64,000 nt of DNA from Sva-07 sp963829585 (GTDB lineage: Bacteria > Actinomycetota > Acidimicrobiia > Acidimicrobiales > Ilumatobacteraceae), in NCBI GenBank assembly GCA_963829585.1, contig CAWHJD010000014.1, forward strand, positions 62,001 through 126,000. The letters are read 5' to 3'. The notes under the pieces are model-generated. The model was not told the origin of the DNA. It saw only the letters and a list, made by a program, of their open reading frames with translations, and searched no databases. The position numbers were made by a program, and so were the translations under genes. This document shows, piece after piece, positions 34,206 to 47,496 of this stretch (the stretch's first letter is position 1; each line of letters opens with the position of its first letter).

Positions 34206-35486
34206 GTCAGATCTCCTGGGGTCGGTCTGTTCGCCGATCCGGCGTTCGTCACCGCGGTCGGACGGTTCGTACCAGCGGCGACCGAGCAACGCGTCGGGGA
34301 GGTACTGCTGGTCGACCGTGCCGGGGGCATGGTCGTGAGGATACTCGTACCCGGTTCCGTGCCCGAGCGTGGCGGCACCCTGGTAATGGGAGTCGCGCAG
34401 GTGCGCCGGAACCTCGCCGACGGCACCGTCGCGGACATCCTGGCGAGCGTTCCAGATCGCGAGCGCCGACCGATTGCTCTTCGGTGCCGTGGCGAGACGG
34501 ATCGCGGCGTGCGCCAGATTCAGCTGGGCCTCGGGGAGTCCCACGTGCTCGAGTGCGTGGGCGGCGGCGACGGCGACCTGCAGGGCGTCGGAGTCGGCGA
34601 GTCCGATGTCCTCCGACGCGAAGATGATCATGCGTCGTGCGATGAAGCGGGCGTCCTCGCCGGCCTCCAACATCCTGGCGAGCCAGTAGACCGCCGCGTC
34701 GGCGTCGGATCCGCGCATCGACTTGATGAAGGCGCTCACGACGTCGTAGTGGTCGTCACGTCCGTAACGCAGCGCTGTCGTTCCGAGCGCCGCTTCCACG
34801 TGTGAGAGCTCGACGTGGCCGTAACCCGAGAGCGCGCACGAGACCTCGAGCGCCGTGAGGACCTGGCGCCCGTCACCTCCGGCGCGGTCGACGAGCAGAG
34901 CAAGCGCGTCGTCGTCGGCTGTGGCGCCTTCGGCCTCGAGCCCACGTCGCACGAGCGTCTCGATCGCGGAACGGTCGAGCGGCTCGAGGCGGAACAACGT
35001 CGAGCGGCTGCGCAGCGGGGGGTTCACCTCGAAGAACGGGTTCTCGGTCGTCGCTCCGATGAGGGTGAGCGTGCCGTCCTCGACGGCGGGGAGCAGTGCG
35101 TCCTGCTGCGACTTCGAGAAACGGTGGATCTCGTCGAGGAACAGGATCGTTCCCTGACCACGCTCGCCCAGTCGTCGGCGAGCCCGTTCGATCGTGTCGC
35201 GAACGTCCTTCACGCCGGCCGAGACGGCCGACAGCTGCTCGAAGGCCCGATCCGTCGTGCCTGCCACGGCGAGGGCCAGCGTGGTCTTCCCCGTGCCGGG
35301 CGGACCCCACAGCAGCGCAGATGTGAGCTGGTCGGTCTCGACGAGGCGACGCAACGGCCTGCCCGGCCCGACGAGATGTTCCTGTCCGACCACGTCGTCG
35401 ATCGTCCGGGGCCGCAGACGCGCCGCCAACGGCGCGCGGGCTCGACGTTGTTCCTCCGCCGCGACCGCGAAGAGATCGTCGCTCAC
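33747..35486 (-). CDS. rarA: RarA/MgsA replication-associated ATPase, open reading frame continuing into DUF948
   Basis: AAA+ ATPase of the clamp-loader class that acts at stalled replication forks. RarA proper covers about residues 1-427: the start phrase APLAARLRPRTIDDVVGQEHLVG, Walker A GPPGTGKTT, Walker B ILFLDEIHRF, sensor GATTENPFFEVNPPLRSR and the C-terminal tetramerisation part ending PDALLGRRWYEPSDRG. No stop follows. The frame continues through RRIGEQTDPRRSD into a complete DUF948 protein, giving 579 residues. A ribosome site AGGAG and a GTG at the junction show that DUF948 can be translated on its own, so the fusion may come from a lost base. GTG 35486 overlaps the NUDIX stop by 4 nt. 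Confidence 0.9.
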   Translation of the reverse strand: MSDDLFAVAAEEQRRARAPLAARLRPRTIDDVVGQEHLVGPGRPLRRLVETDQLTSALLWGPPGTGKTTLALAVAGTTDRAFEQLSAVSAGVKDVRDTIERARRRLGERGQGTILFLDEIHRFSKSQQDALLPAVEDGTLTLIGATTENPFFEVNPPLRSRSTLFRLEPLDRSAIETLVRRGLEAEGATADDDALALLVDRAGGDGRQVLTALEVSCALSGYGHVELSHVEAALGTTALRYGRDDHYDVVSAFIKSMRGSDADAAVYWLARMLEAGEDARFIARRMIIFASEDIGLADSDALQVAVAAAHALEHVGLPEAQLNLAHAAIRLATAPKSNRSALAIWNARQDVRDGAVGEVPAHLRDSHYQGAATLGHGTGYEYPHDHAPGTVDQQYLPDALLGRRWYEPSDRGDERRIGEQTDPRRSDVSAGELLLVIAGVLCSIGFAALVVVLMRVLDALRDVRRELDDLRAETTPLIQELQDTTDEARATVNEARADLERFDRVLGSAEAIGDAVGSTVARTSFSAPMIKAAGFARGTSRTIARLRGAPRTPAIGSLTIEAIEAGESSQPHRRRRRRA

Positions 35487-35926
35487 GGGACGAGCCGCGG
35501 GATCACGGACCGGTACGCCGGGAGCCGGAAGTCGACCACGTGCTCGAGCAACCAGGTCGGCTCGACCCACTTCCACGCGACGAACTCGACATCGTCGGGC
35601 GACGGGGTCACGTCGTCCGAACGGACGCGGAACAGGAACCACCGTTGGGCCTGGCCGAGTCGCTTGCCCTCGCCGCGAATCCGGTCGGGGAATTCGTAGA
35701 CGACCCATTCCGGGTGCTCACCGACGAGTTCGACGTCGTCCGGGCCGAGCCCCGTCTCCTCCTCGAGCTCTCGCCAGACCGACTCGCGTGGCGACTCACC
35801 GACGTCGATACCGCCCTGGGGAAGCTGCCATGCATCCGGTACGTCACTGCGTTCGAATGCAAGGAGCTGGCCTCGCGAATTCGTGACGACGGCGACGACG
35901 CCTGCTCGGAAGTTCGAACTCGCCAT
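35483..35926 (-). CDS. RppH-like NUDIX hydrolase
   Basis: A 147-residue NUDIX pyrophosphohydrolase. The Nudix box G-x5-E-x7-R-E-x2-E-E-x-G is complete in GGIDVGESPRESVWRELEEETGL. The surroundings WQLPQGGID and YEFPDRIRGEGKRLGQAQRWFLFR match RNA 5'-pyrophosphohydrolase RppH, which removes pyrophosphate from mRNA 5' ends and triggers decay. Dinucleoside polyphosphates are an alternative substrate. ATG 35926 lies 29 nt after the TPR gene stop. It is coupled to rarA by a GTGA overlap. Confidence 0.92.
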   Translation of the reverse strand: MASSNFRAGVVAVVTNSRGQLLAFERSDVPDAWQLPQGGIDVGESPRESVWRELEEETGLGPDDVELVGEHPEWVVYEFPDRIRGEGKRLGQAQRWFLFRVRSDDVTPSPDDVEFVAWKWVEPTWLLEHVVDFRLPAYRSVIPRLVP

Positions 35927-35955
35927 CGCTGCCGAGGGTAGCGGGGCGACCGGCG

Positions 35956-37041
35956 TCACCGACCGAGGCCGCGCAGGCGTGACGTCACGTCGGCATAGTC
36001 GTCGTCGTACTCGGCGACGGCACCGAACCAACGGCGAGCAGCGATCGGATCGCCCACCCGGTCGTAGAGGTCGCCCAACACGTACCACTGGCGGACATGG
36101 AACTCTCGCACGACCTTGGGCTTCTTGGTCGCCGGCTCCATGAGCTCGAGAGCGCCGCGCAGATCTCCCTGATCGGCGAGCGCGCCGGCGGCCACGATGC
36201 GCCCCTCGGCCATGACGTCCTGACTCGGCGAGGCGGCCTTGATCTGCTGCCACACCTGATCGACCGCACTCCAGCGGCCCTGAGCGCGCTGACAGTCGGC
36301 GATCACCGGCAGCAGCGCGGGATTGTCGTGGAGGTCCTGGGCCGCCTGCAGCGCACCGACCGCCTGCTTGTACATGCCCAGCCGATAGCACGACAGCCCG
36401 ACGATCTCGTGTGCGGCCGACACACCGGGCGCCTCCTTCGCGATCGCCGTGGCGATGCGGCGCGACTCCTGGAACCGCTCGCGGTCGAGCGCTTCGGATG
36501 CCTGGGCAAGGCGCTCCGACAGGCGCGCGCCGCGCTGTTGGCCGAGTGCCTCGACCAGCTCGGCCGACACCTCCGGATCCAGGGGCTTCGGGGCGCGACG
36601 CGGTGGAGCGTCCTCGCGCGGCGGGGTTGCGGCGCGTCGGCTCGCGCCGGCTGCTGCCCGACGAACCGACCCCTCGTCGATCCACTGCTCGGTGGTCCGC
36701 TCCTCGATGCGCTGGCGCTCGAGATCGGGATCACGGGGCTCGCGGGGCAGGCGACGCGATTTCACCTCGAGCGAACGCCGCTCCGCCTCGGTCTGGGGCC
36801 GCGCCGGACGGCCGTCGCGACGTGCGCCGGGCCGGGCATCGGGACGACCGCGGCCACCTCGCGTATCGGGCCGTCCGCCGGAGCGTCCGTCGCTGCGAGC
36901 GCCGCCACTGCGAGAGCCGGAGCCCGACGACTTGCCGGTGGGACGACCTCCGGACCGACTGTCGGATGGGCCGCTCGAGCGGCCGGAGGGGCGGCGGGAG
37001 TCGTCTCGGCGCGGTGGACGGGAGGACGAGCCGGGAGACAT
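35956..37041 (-). CDS. TPR-like protein with long Arg/Gly/Ser-rich disordered N-terminus
   Basis: A 361-residue protein in two parts. Residues 1-85 are low complexity, made almost only of S, G, R, P and D with RG/RGG-like steps, a pattern seen in RNA-binding disordered regions. Residues 150-361 are helical repeats of TPR type (ALDRERFQESRRIATAIAKEAPG, HEIVGLSCYRLGMYKQAVGALQAA, QGRWSAVDQVWQQI, VLGDLYDRVGDPIAARRWFG). Such proteins are common in actinobacteria, without known function. It sits directly after the rRNA operon on the same strand. An RNA-related role is inference from composition and position only. Confidence 0.82.
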   Translation of the reverse strand: MSPGSSSRPPRRDDSRRPSGRSSGPSDSRSGGRPTGKSSGSGSRSGGARSDGRSGGRPDTRGGRGRPDARPGARRDGRPARPQTEAERRSLEVKSRRLPREPRDPDLERQRIEERTTEQWIDEGSVRRAAAGASRRAATPPREDAPPRRAPKPLDPEVSAELVEALGQQRGARLSERLAQASEALDRERFQESRRIATAIAKEAPGVSAAHEIVGLSCYRLGMYKQAVGALQAAQDLHDNPALLPVIADCQRAQGRWSAVDQVWQQIKAASPSQDVMAEGRIVAAGALADQGDLRGALELMEPATKKPKVVREFHVRQWYVLGDLYDRVGDPIAARRWFGAVAEYDDDYADVTSRLRGLGR

Positions 37042-37110
37042 GGCTGACCATGCTACGGGACCGATCGCGAACCGCGTCCGAAACCGGGCGAAACGGGCCG
37101 AAAACGCGAA

Positions 37111-37144
37111 GAACGCACCGCCGGCAAACCCGGGCGGTGCGTTC
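37111..37144 (-). terminator. Intrinsic terminator of the rRNA operon
   Basis: On the minus strand a perfect 12-bp stem GAACGCACCGCC/GGCGGTGCGTTC with a 10-nt loop is followed by TTCGCGTTTTC. It starts 12 nt after the end of 5S rRNA and ends about 70 nt before the start codon of the TPR gene. Confidence 0.88.
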
Positions 37145-37155
37145 CTCGATCGAAA

Positions 37156-37271
<116 letters not shown>

Positions 37272-37328
37272 ATCAGTTGTCAATGAGGGTTCTCCTCAAG
37301 GACTCCAGAGCAAGCACGAGCTGTTCAA

Positions 37329-42226
<4,898 letters not shown>

Positions 42227-42481
42227 ACGTGGCCAACTCTCCGACTCACCGAAGTGAGCGTTTCGAGTCGGCAACGATAGTCAGCGAGCGCACCATCCGA
42301 GTCGGGAAAGACTCATGTGGACGATGCGTCCTTGCTGTGTGATCGACCCGAGGTACAAAGCTCGAGTCGACCGATAACCGTGTTGCTGCCGGCAGGGTAG
42401 CCGACAGCGAAATTGACAGACAGTTCCGAGACCACCCGAGGGTGGGCGCGTACTGCCCGCACTGGCGTTCTGTCTTCTCTT

Positions 42482-42504
42482 CCGTTTTCAAGGAGCCGAA
42501 GCTC
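42482..42504 (-). promoter_or_regulatory. boxB-boxA-like antitermination element in the rRNA leader
   Basis: Minus strand: GAGC-ttcg-GCTC hairpin followed directly by CTTGAAAACGG. This matches the spacer copy (CTTGAGAACTG) in order, with a hairpin 5' of the boxA-like core. The UUCG tetraloop is a very stable loop. Confidence 0.65.
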
Positions 42505-42620
42505 AGGCACGCACCATGACCGGGGGATTCCGTCCGAGTATTCGGCGGGTGTCCTTGCGGTCGGCGTTGGTGCCGAGTGGCCTTTCCGGAGGGTTGAACC
42601 GCTCCGTGAGGCGGAGATGA

Positions 42621-42648
42621 AAGATACCAGCTCCAGTAGCGGATGCAA
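42621..42648 (-). promoter_or_regulatory. Candidate rRNA operon promoter
   Basis: Minus strand TTGCAT (complement of 42643-42648), 16-nt spacer, TATCTT (complement of 42621-42626). The -35 box begins 7 nt after the end of tyrS. Transcription would start near 42614 and give a leader of about 390 nt containing boxB-boxA. Other promoters closer to 16S are possible but less clear. Confidence 0.5.
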
Positions 42649-42654
42649 CCCGGC

Positions 42655-43923
42655 TCACGAAGAAATTTCGACGAGGTGGTGCGACTTCTTGCCCTTTCGC
42701 AGCAGCAGGTACTTCCCGTGGAGCAGTTCGAGGTCACTGAGCTGGGGGTTTTCGTCGAGCTGTCGACCGTTGGCGTAGAACGACCGTTGCGAGAAAGATC
42801 GGCGCGCGTCGCCGTTCGACGAGGCAAGTCCGGCCCTGACGAACACCGCGGTCGCGTCGTCGAGCTCCGACGCCGTCATGGTCGATGTCGGGATCTCGGC
42901 GGCCAACGTCGTGAACGCAGCCTCCGATGCCGTGGTCGGATCACCGCTGAAGAGGAGATCGGCCGCTTCTGCCGCGGCAACGGCGGCGGGAGCGCCGTGC
43001 ACGAGGGCCGTCATCTCGTCGGCGAGGGCGCGTTGCGCGAATCGCAGGTGCGGCGCGTCGACGTGTTCGGCCATGACGTCACGTATCTGCTCGATCGGCT
43101 GGAGCGAGAAGGTGAGCAACTGCGCGCCGACCTCGTCGTCGGGCGTCTGGATCCAGTGTTGACGGAACTGGTACGGGCTCGTCTTGGCTGCGTCGAGCCA
43201 CACTCGGGCGCCGGTGGTCTTGCCCAGTTTCGAGCCGTCGGACGCGAGTTGCAGCGGCCACGAGAAGGCATGCACGTGATGGCCCCGCTTGCGGCGGATG
43301 AGGTCGACGCCGGCGACGATGTTGCCCCACTGATCTGATCCGCCGATCTGGATCGTGCATCCCAGGTTGTCGTGCAGCCACAGATAGTCGTTGGCCTGCA
43401 GGAGCATGTAGCTGAACTCGGTGAACGAGATGCCGTGCTCGGAGTTGACCCGCAGCTTGATGCTCTCACGGGCCAGCATCTGGTTGACCGTGACGTGCTT
43501 GCCGATGTCGCGGAGGAATTCGAGGATCGTGATGGGCTGTGTCCAGTCCCGGTTGTCGACCAGCTCGCCCTTCCCGGGCGCGATGTCGACGATTCGGCCG
43601 AGTTGTTCCTTGATCGCGGCCACGTTGTGGTTCAACGTGTCGTCGTCGAGCAGGTTGCGCTCCTCGGATCGGCCGCTCGGGTCGCCGACCATCCCGGTGG
43701 CCCCACCGGCCAGCGCGATCGGTCGATGCCCGGCATCCTGGAAGCGCCGCAGCATGACGAGGCCGATCAGGTTGCCGACGTGGAGACTGTCGGCGGTCGG
43801 ATCGCATCCGTAGTAGAGGGCCACGCGTCCACCGGCGACCGCGTCACGCAGCGCGTCACGATCGGTGGAGTCGTGAATGAGGTTTCGCGCCTCGAGTTCG
43901 GCGATGAGATCGGTGCCAGCCAT
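42655..43923 (-). CDS. tyrS: Tyrosyl-tRNA synthetase
   Basis: A 422-residue class I aminoacyl-tRNA synthetase. The HIGH-type motif is HVGN at 48-51, after YYGCDPTADSL; the KMSKS-type motif is KLGKT in ASDGSKLGKTTG near residue 230. The C-terminal S4 RNA-binding domain carries RRSFSQRSFYANGRQL and ends LLRKGKKSHHLVEI. ATG 43923 starts the usual AGTDLIAELEARNLI. It is divergent from the DUF2332 gene with only 26 nt between start codons. Directly downstream begins the rRNA operon, so read-through from tyrS into rRNA is possible. Confidence 0.96.
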   Translation of the reverse strand: MAGTDLIAELEARNLIHDSTDRDALRDAVAGGRVALYYGCDPTADSLHVGNLIGLVMLRRFQDAGHRPIALAGGATGMVGDPSGRSEERNLLDDDTLNHNVAAIKEQLGRIVDIAPGKGELVDNRDWTQPITILEFLRDIGKHVTVNQMLARESIKLRVNSEHGISFTEFSYMLLQANDYLWLHDNLGCTIQIGGSDQWGNIVAGVDLIRRKRGHHVHAFSWPLQLASDGSKLGKTTGARVWLDAAKTSPYQFRQHWIQTPDDEVGAQLLTFSLQPIEQIRDVMAEHVDAPHLRFAQRALADEMTALVHGAPAAVAAAEAADLLFSGDPTTASEAAFTTLAAEIPTSTMTASELDDATAVFVRAGLASSNGDARRSFSQRSFYANGRQLDENPQLSDLELLHGKYLLLRKGKKSHHLVEISS

Positions 43924-43949
43924 ACGGCACGCAAGGGTACTGTCGCCCC

Positions 43950-45048
43950 GTGCCTCACCAGGTGGACGATCCGGGCGTCGACGCCGAGCTGGCGCGGCAC
44001 TTCGCCGCCTCTGCGGCCACCTCGCTCCCCCGCGCCCCGCTCTATGCGGCGCTGTCGGCCGGCATCGCCCGCAACCCCCACCTCTACCGACTCCTTCTCC
44101 ACGCGCCACCCACTCAGCGGCTCCCCGTGCTGTTGTTCGCGTGCGTGCACGACCTCCTCCTCGAGGACCCGCGGCCCAACGAGCTGGCACGTTGGTACCC
44201 GAACCTCACCGACGTCGCCCCGGTCACCGGGCGACCCGTCGTTGATGCCGACGTTCGAGCACTTCGTCGAATCCCACGCCGATCGACTGCGGACACTCCT
44301 CGCGACCCGCACGACACAGACGAACGAGGTCGGACGCTGTGCGATCTTCCTGCCGGCGCTCGGGCTCCTCGGCGACGAGGTCGGTCCCCTCGGTCTGCTC
44401 GACGTCGGGGCCAGCGGCGGGCTGAACCTGCTGCTGGACCGATACGAATACCGCTACGAGTCGCACGCCGGTGTCGTCGCCAGAGTGGGCGGGCCGTCGC
44501 CGGTGGTGCTCGAGGCTGCGACGACGGGGCCGGTGCCCGTTCCCGCTCGCCTGCCCGTGATCGCCGTGCGCCTCGGCATCGATCAGCATCCGATCGACGT
44601 GAGCGACGACGACGAGGCACGTTGGCTGGAGGCCTGCGTGTGGCCCGATCAACCCGACCGTTTCCATCGTCTGGTCGCAGCGATCGAGATCGCCCGGCAG
44701 ACGCCACCCGAGTTGCTCGCGGGAGATGCAGTGACCTCGCTTGCCGCTGGTGTCGAGAGCGTCGGCGCGTCAGCGCATCCGGTGGTGACCAACTCGTGGG
44801 TGCTGAACTACCTCACCGCCGAGGATCGGATCGCGTACCTGGACGAACTCGACCGGATCGGAGCGCACAGGGATCTCTCGTGGATCTACGTGGAGGCACC
44901 GGCGTTGATCCCGGAGTTGCCGAACGGTCCCGACGCCAAGGATCCCCACCGCACGGTGCTGTCGGTGGCGCGTTGGCGCAGTGGGCGCCGCAGCGTCGAA
45001 CACCTCGCGACGTGCCACCCCCACGGCTTCTGGATTCACTGGCGCTGA
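43950..45048 (+). pseudogene. DUF2332 family protein, frameshifted
   Basis: Homology spans two frames. From GTG 43950 the first frame gives an N-terminal part (ELARHFAASAATSLPRAPLYAALSAGIA, PVLLFACVHDLLLE). After about residue 93 the other frame continues with FEHFVESHADRLRTLLATRTTQTNEVGRCAIFLPAL and the C-terminus ending CHPHGFWIHWR. The shift is at the GGG at 44229-44231; removing one G restores GDPSLMPTFEHF and a normal 365-residue protein. TNEVGR and LLDVGASGGLNLL are the family signatures and suggest a SAM-methyltransferase-like fold. The function is unknown. Intact motifs suggest a sequence error rather than decay. Confidence 0.83.
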
Positions 45049-45608
45049 CGGCTGGAACGGAAGCGCCACGGGGTGTCGACCGCTCGGGTGATGCCGATGC
45101 GTGGCCCGACGATCCGATCGGGTGGTGGCGTGGCGTCGTCGAGGATGCGGATGGGTGACGACGGGTCCGTGAGTGGCGCGCCGTCGTCGGCGAGGGTGAT
45201 CCCGAGGGCCTCGCAGAGCTTGCCCGGGCCGTTGGCGAGGTCTCGATCGGGCCGTCCCCGACGTCTCGATCGCATGACGTCGAGGCCCTCGACCGGCGCC
45301 ACGGCCCGTAGCAGGACCGCCTGGCCGTCGCCCTCGGCGCCGGTCACCACGTTGGCACAGCAGTGGATGCCGTAGCTGAGGTAGACGTACAGCCGCCCTG
45401 GTGGGCCGAACATCACCGCGTTCCGAGTGGTCGGTCCGTTGAACGAGTGACTGGCCGGATCGCTCCGCATGTACGCCTCGGTCTCGACGATGCGCCCACT
45501 GACGTACACGCCGCCGCGATCGACTGTCACGAGCTTGCCGAGAAGGTCCGCCGCGACGAGCGGAGCATCTCGGGCGAACCACGCCGGAGGCAGCGTTCCG
45601 GGGGTCAG
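45036..45608 (-). CDS. mpg: 3-methyladenine DNA glycosylase (AAG/Mpg type)
   Basis: DNA repair glycosylase that removes alkylated purines. Family signatures: LLGKLV, GRIVETEAY (catalytic Glu region), DPASHSFNGPTTRNAVMFGPPGRLYVYLSYGIHCCANVVT and NGPGKLCEALGI. No ATG, GTG or TTG exists upstream of the conserved AADLLGK block before an in-frame stop. The only start that keeps it is CTG at 45608, which overlaps the argH stop as CTGA and gives 190 residues. A GTG at 45530 would cut off the LLGK motif (164 residues). It is the last gene of the arg operon and overlaps the convergent DUF2332 gene by 13 nt. Confidence 0.9.
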   Translation of the reverse strand: MTPGTLPPAWFARDAPLVAADLLGKLVTVDRGGVYVSGRIVETEAYMRSDPASHSFNGPTTRNAVMFGPPGRLYVYLSYGIHCCANVVTGAEGDGQAVLLRAVAPVEGLDVMRSRRRGRPDRDLANGPGKLCEALGITLADDGAPLTDPSSPIRILDDATPPPDRIVGPRIGITRAVDTPWRFRSSRQRQ

Positions 45609-47020
45609 AGGCCCAACCGCTGGGCGTCACGGGCCATCATCGCGACGTACGACTCGACCTGCACCGGCAGTGCCTCGGGCCCCGCAGCGCCGCGTGAGGT
45701 GCGCATCCGGACCCCGACGCCGGGGCCGACGAGGGCAGCCGCATCCGGCCCGAGCAACGGATCGGCAGCGACGAGATCACGCAGCGAGCCGTCTCCGGCC
45801 AGGGTCGCCCGAACATGGGCGCCGACGATGGCGTGCGCGTCACGAAAGGGGGTGCCCCCACGGACGAGGTACTCCGCGAGGTCGGTCGCCGCCATGGTCT
45901 CCTCGTCGGCGGCGGCCTGCATCCGCTCGGGGACGAACGTCGCAGTGGCGATCATGCCGCTGAGCGCAGCGACGGCGAGCGTCACCTGCTCGACCGAGTC
46001 GAACAGCGGCTCCTTGTCCTCCTGGAGGTCACGGTTGTAGGCCAGCGGGAGCCCCTTGAGGGTCACCAGGAGTCCCGTCAGGTTGCCGATGAGTCGGCCG
46101 CTCTTGCCCCGGGCGAGTTCGGCGATGTCCGGGTTCTTCTTCTGCGGCAACATCGACGAGCCGGTGGCGTAGCCGTCGTCGAGCTTGGCGAAACCGAACT
46201 CCCCCGAGGTCCACAGGACCCATTCCTCACCGATACGCGACAGGTGGATGCCGACGAGCGCCAGGTCGAACACCGCCTCGGCGACGAAATCACGATCGCT
46301 GACGGCGTCGAGGCTGTTGTCGAAGACACCGGCGAATCCCAGGTCGGCAGCGTTGCCGACCGGGTCGATCGGCAACGACGACCCGGCGAGTGCGCCGGCC
46401 CCGAGCGGTGACACGTCGAGCCGCTCGCGGGTGGCCAGCAGGCGGTCGACGTCGCGCGCCAGCGCCCAACCGTGCGCGAGCAGGTGATGTGCCAGCAACA
46501 CGGGCTGCGCTCGCTGCAGGTGCGTGTAGCCGGGCAGGTAGACGTCTCCTGCAGCCTCGGCGCGCTGCAACAACACGCCCTGCAGGTCGTGGATCGATCG
46601 GGCGACGGCGAGCAGCTCCCGTTTGCACCAGAGACGGAGATCGGTGGCCACCTGGTCGTTGCGGCTGCGTGCTGTGTGGAGCTTGCCGCCGGAGGGCCCT
46701 GCAATCTCGGTCACACGACGCTCGACGGCGGTGTGGATGTCCTCGTCGGTCTCCACGAAGACGAAGGAGTTCGACTCCATCTCGTCGGCAACCTGATCGA
46801 GCGCGCCGAGGATCGAATCGCGCTCGGCCGCAGTGAGCAGGCCGACGCGTTCGAGCCCGCGCACGTGGGCTGCCGATCCGGCGACGTCGTCGCGCCACAT
46901 CGTGCGATCGAACGGCAGGCTCACCGTGTAGGCCATCAGGGCCTCGGCCGGCCCGCCGGCGAAGCGACCGTGCCAGAGCGTCCTGGCGGCGTCGCTCGAG
47001 TCGTGCTGCTGTCCGGTCAT
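45605..47020 (-). CDS. argH: Argininosuccinate lyase
   Basis: A 471-residue homotetrameric lyase of the fumarase/aspartase superfamily, splitting argininosuccinate into arginine and fumarate. Visible: HGRFAGGPAEALMAYTVSLPFD at the start, HTARSRNDQVATDLRLW, PGYTHLQRAQPVLLAHH and the superfamily signature GSSMLPQKKNPD with the catalytic Ser region. The length is normal. It starts at ATG 47020, one base after the argR stop, and ends in the CTGA overlap with mpg. Confidence 0.97.
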   Translation of the reverse strand: MTGQQHDSSDAARTLWHGRFAGGPAEALMAYTVSLPFDRTMWRDDVAGSAAHVRGLERVGLLTAAERDSILGALDQVADEMESNSFVFVETDEDIHTAVERRVTEIAGPSGGKLHTARSRNDQVATDLRLWCKRELLAVARSIHDLQGVLLQRAEAAGDVYLPGYTHLQRAQPVLLAHHLLAHGWALARDVDRLLATRERLDVSPLGAGALAGSSLPIDPVGNAADLGFAGVFDNSLDAVSDRDFVAEAVFDLALVGIHLSRIGEEWVLWTSGEFGFAKLDDGYATGSSMLPQKKNPDIAELARGKSGRLIGNLTGLLVTLKGLPLAYNRDLQEDKEPLFDSVEQVTLAVAALSGMIATATFVPERMQAAADEETMAATDLAEYLVRGGTPFRDAHAIVGAHVRATLAGDGSLRDLVAADPLLGPDAAALVGPGVGVRMRTSRGAAGPEALPVQVESYVAMMARDAQRLGL

Positions 47021-47021
47021 G

Positions 47022-47483
47022 TCAGTCCAGTCCTGCGAGATCGCGGAGGTGGGACGCGAGTTCGGTGCCGTCGGTCGATGCGGACACGCACATCAAGGTG
47101 TCGTCGCCGGCGACCGTACCGAGCAGGCCGTCCACCCGACTGCGATCGAGCGCCGACGCCACCACGTGGGCACAGCCGGGCGGCGTACGCAGGATCACGA
47201 TGTTGCCCGAGCAGGCGACGTCGGCCACCCACTCCCCCATCACCCGGCGCAGGTGGTCGACCGGCGCGAGACGATCCGGTGCGAACTCGGGGATCGCATA
47301 GACGGTGTTGCCGCTCGGCACACGCACCTTGATGGCGCCGATGTCGTCGAGGTCACGTGACACCGTCGCCTGCGTCGCGTCGATGCCGTGCTCGGCCAGC
47401 AACTCGATCAACTGCGGTTGGCTGGTGACCTCGTGTTCGCCGATCAATCGGCTGATCGCTGCTTGTCGCTGTACTTTGCTCAT
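47022..47483 (-). CDS. argR: Arginine repressor
   Basis: A 153-residue hexameric DNA-binding regulator that represses arginine synthesis when arginine is bound. The N-terminal winged helix has ISRLIGEHEVTSQPQLIELLAEHGIDATQATVSRDLDDIGAIKV, including the recognition helix with the family phrase QATVSRD. The C-terminal oligomerisation/arginine-binding part contains VILRTPPGCAHVVASALDRS and LGTVAGDDTLMCV. It lies between argF and argH, as in many actinobacteria, and probably acts on the inverted repeat upstream of argC. Confidence 0.97.
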   Translation of the reverse strand: MSKVQRQAAISRLIGEHEVTSQPQLIELLAEHGIDATQATVSRDLDDIGAIKVRVPSGNTVYAIPEFAPDRLAPVDHLRRVMGEWVADVACSGNIVILRTPPGCAHVVASALDRSRVDGLLGTVAGDDTLMCVSASTDGTELASHLRDLAGLD

Positions 47484-47496
47484 CGGCGTGCCCGAC

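Larger units (their letters stand above)
42227..42654 (-). other. rRNA operon leader region
   Basis: This stretch of 428 nt between 16S and tyrS has no credible gene on either strand. It contains the promoter candidate at 42621-42648, a boxB-boxA element at 42482-42504 and several inverted repeats close to 16S (for example GAGTCGG/CCGACTC near 42241-42307) likely to form the 16S processing stem with the spacer. Confidence 0.8.
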
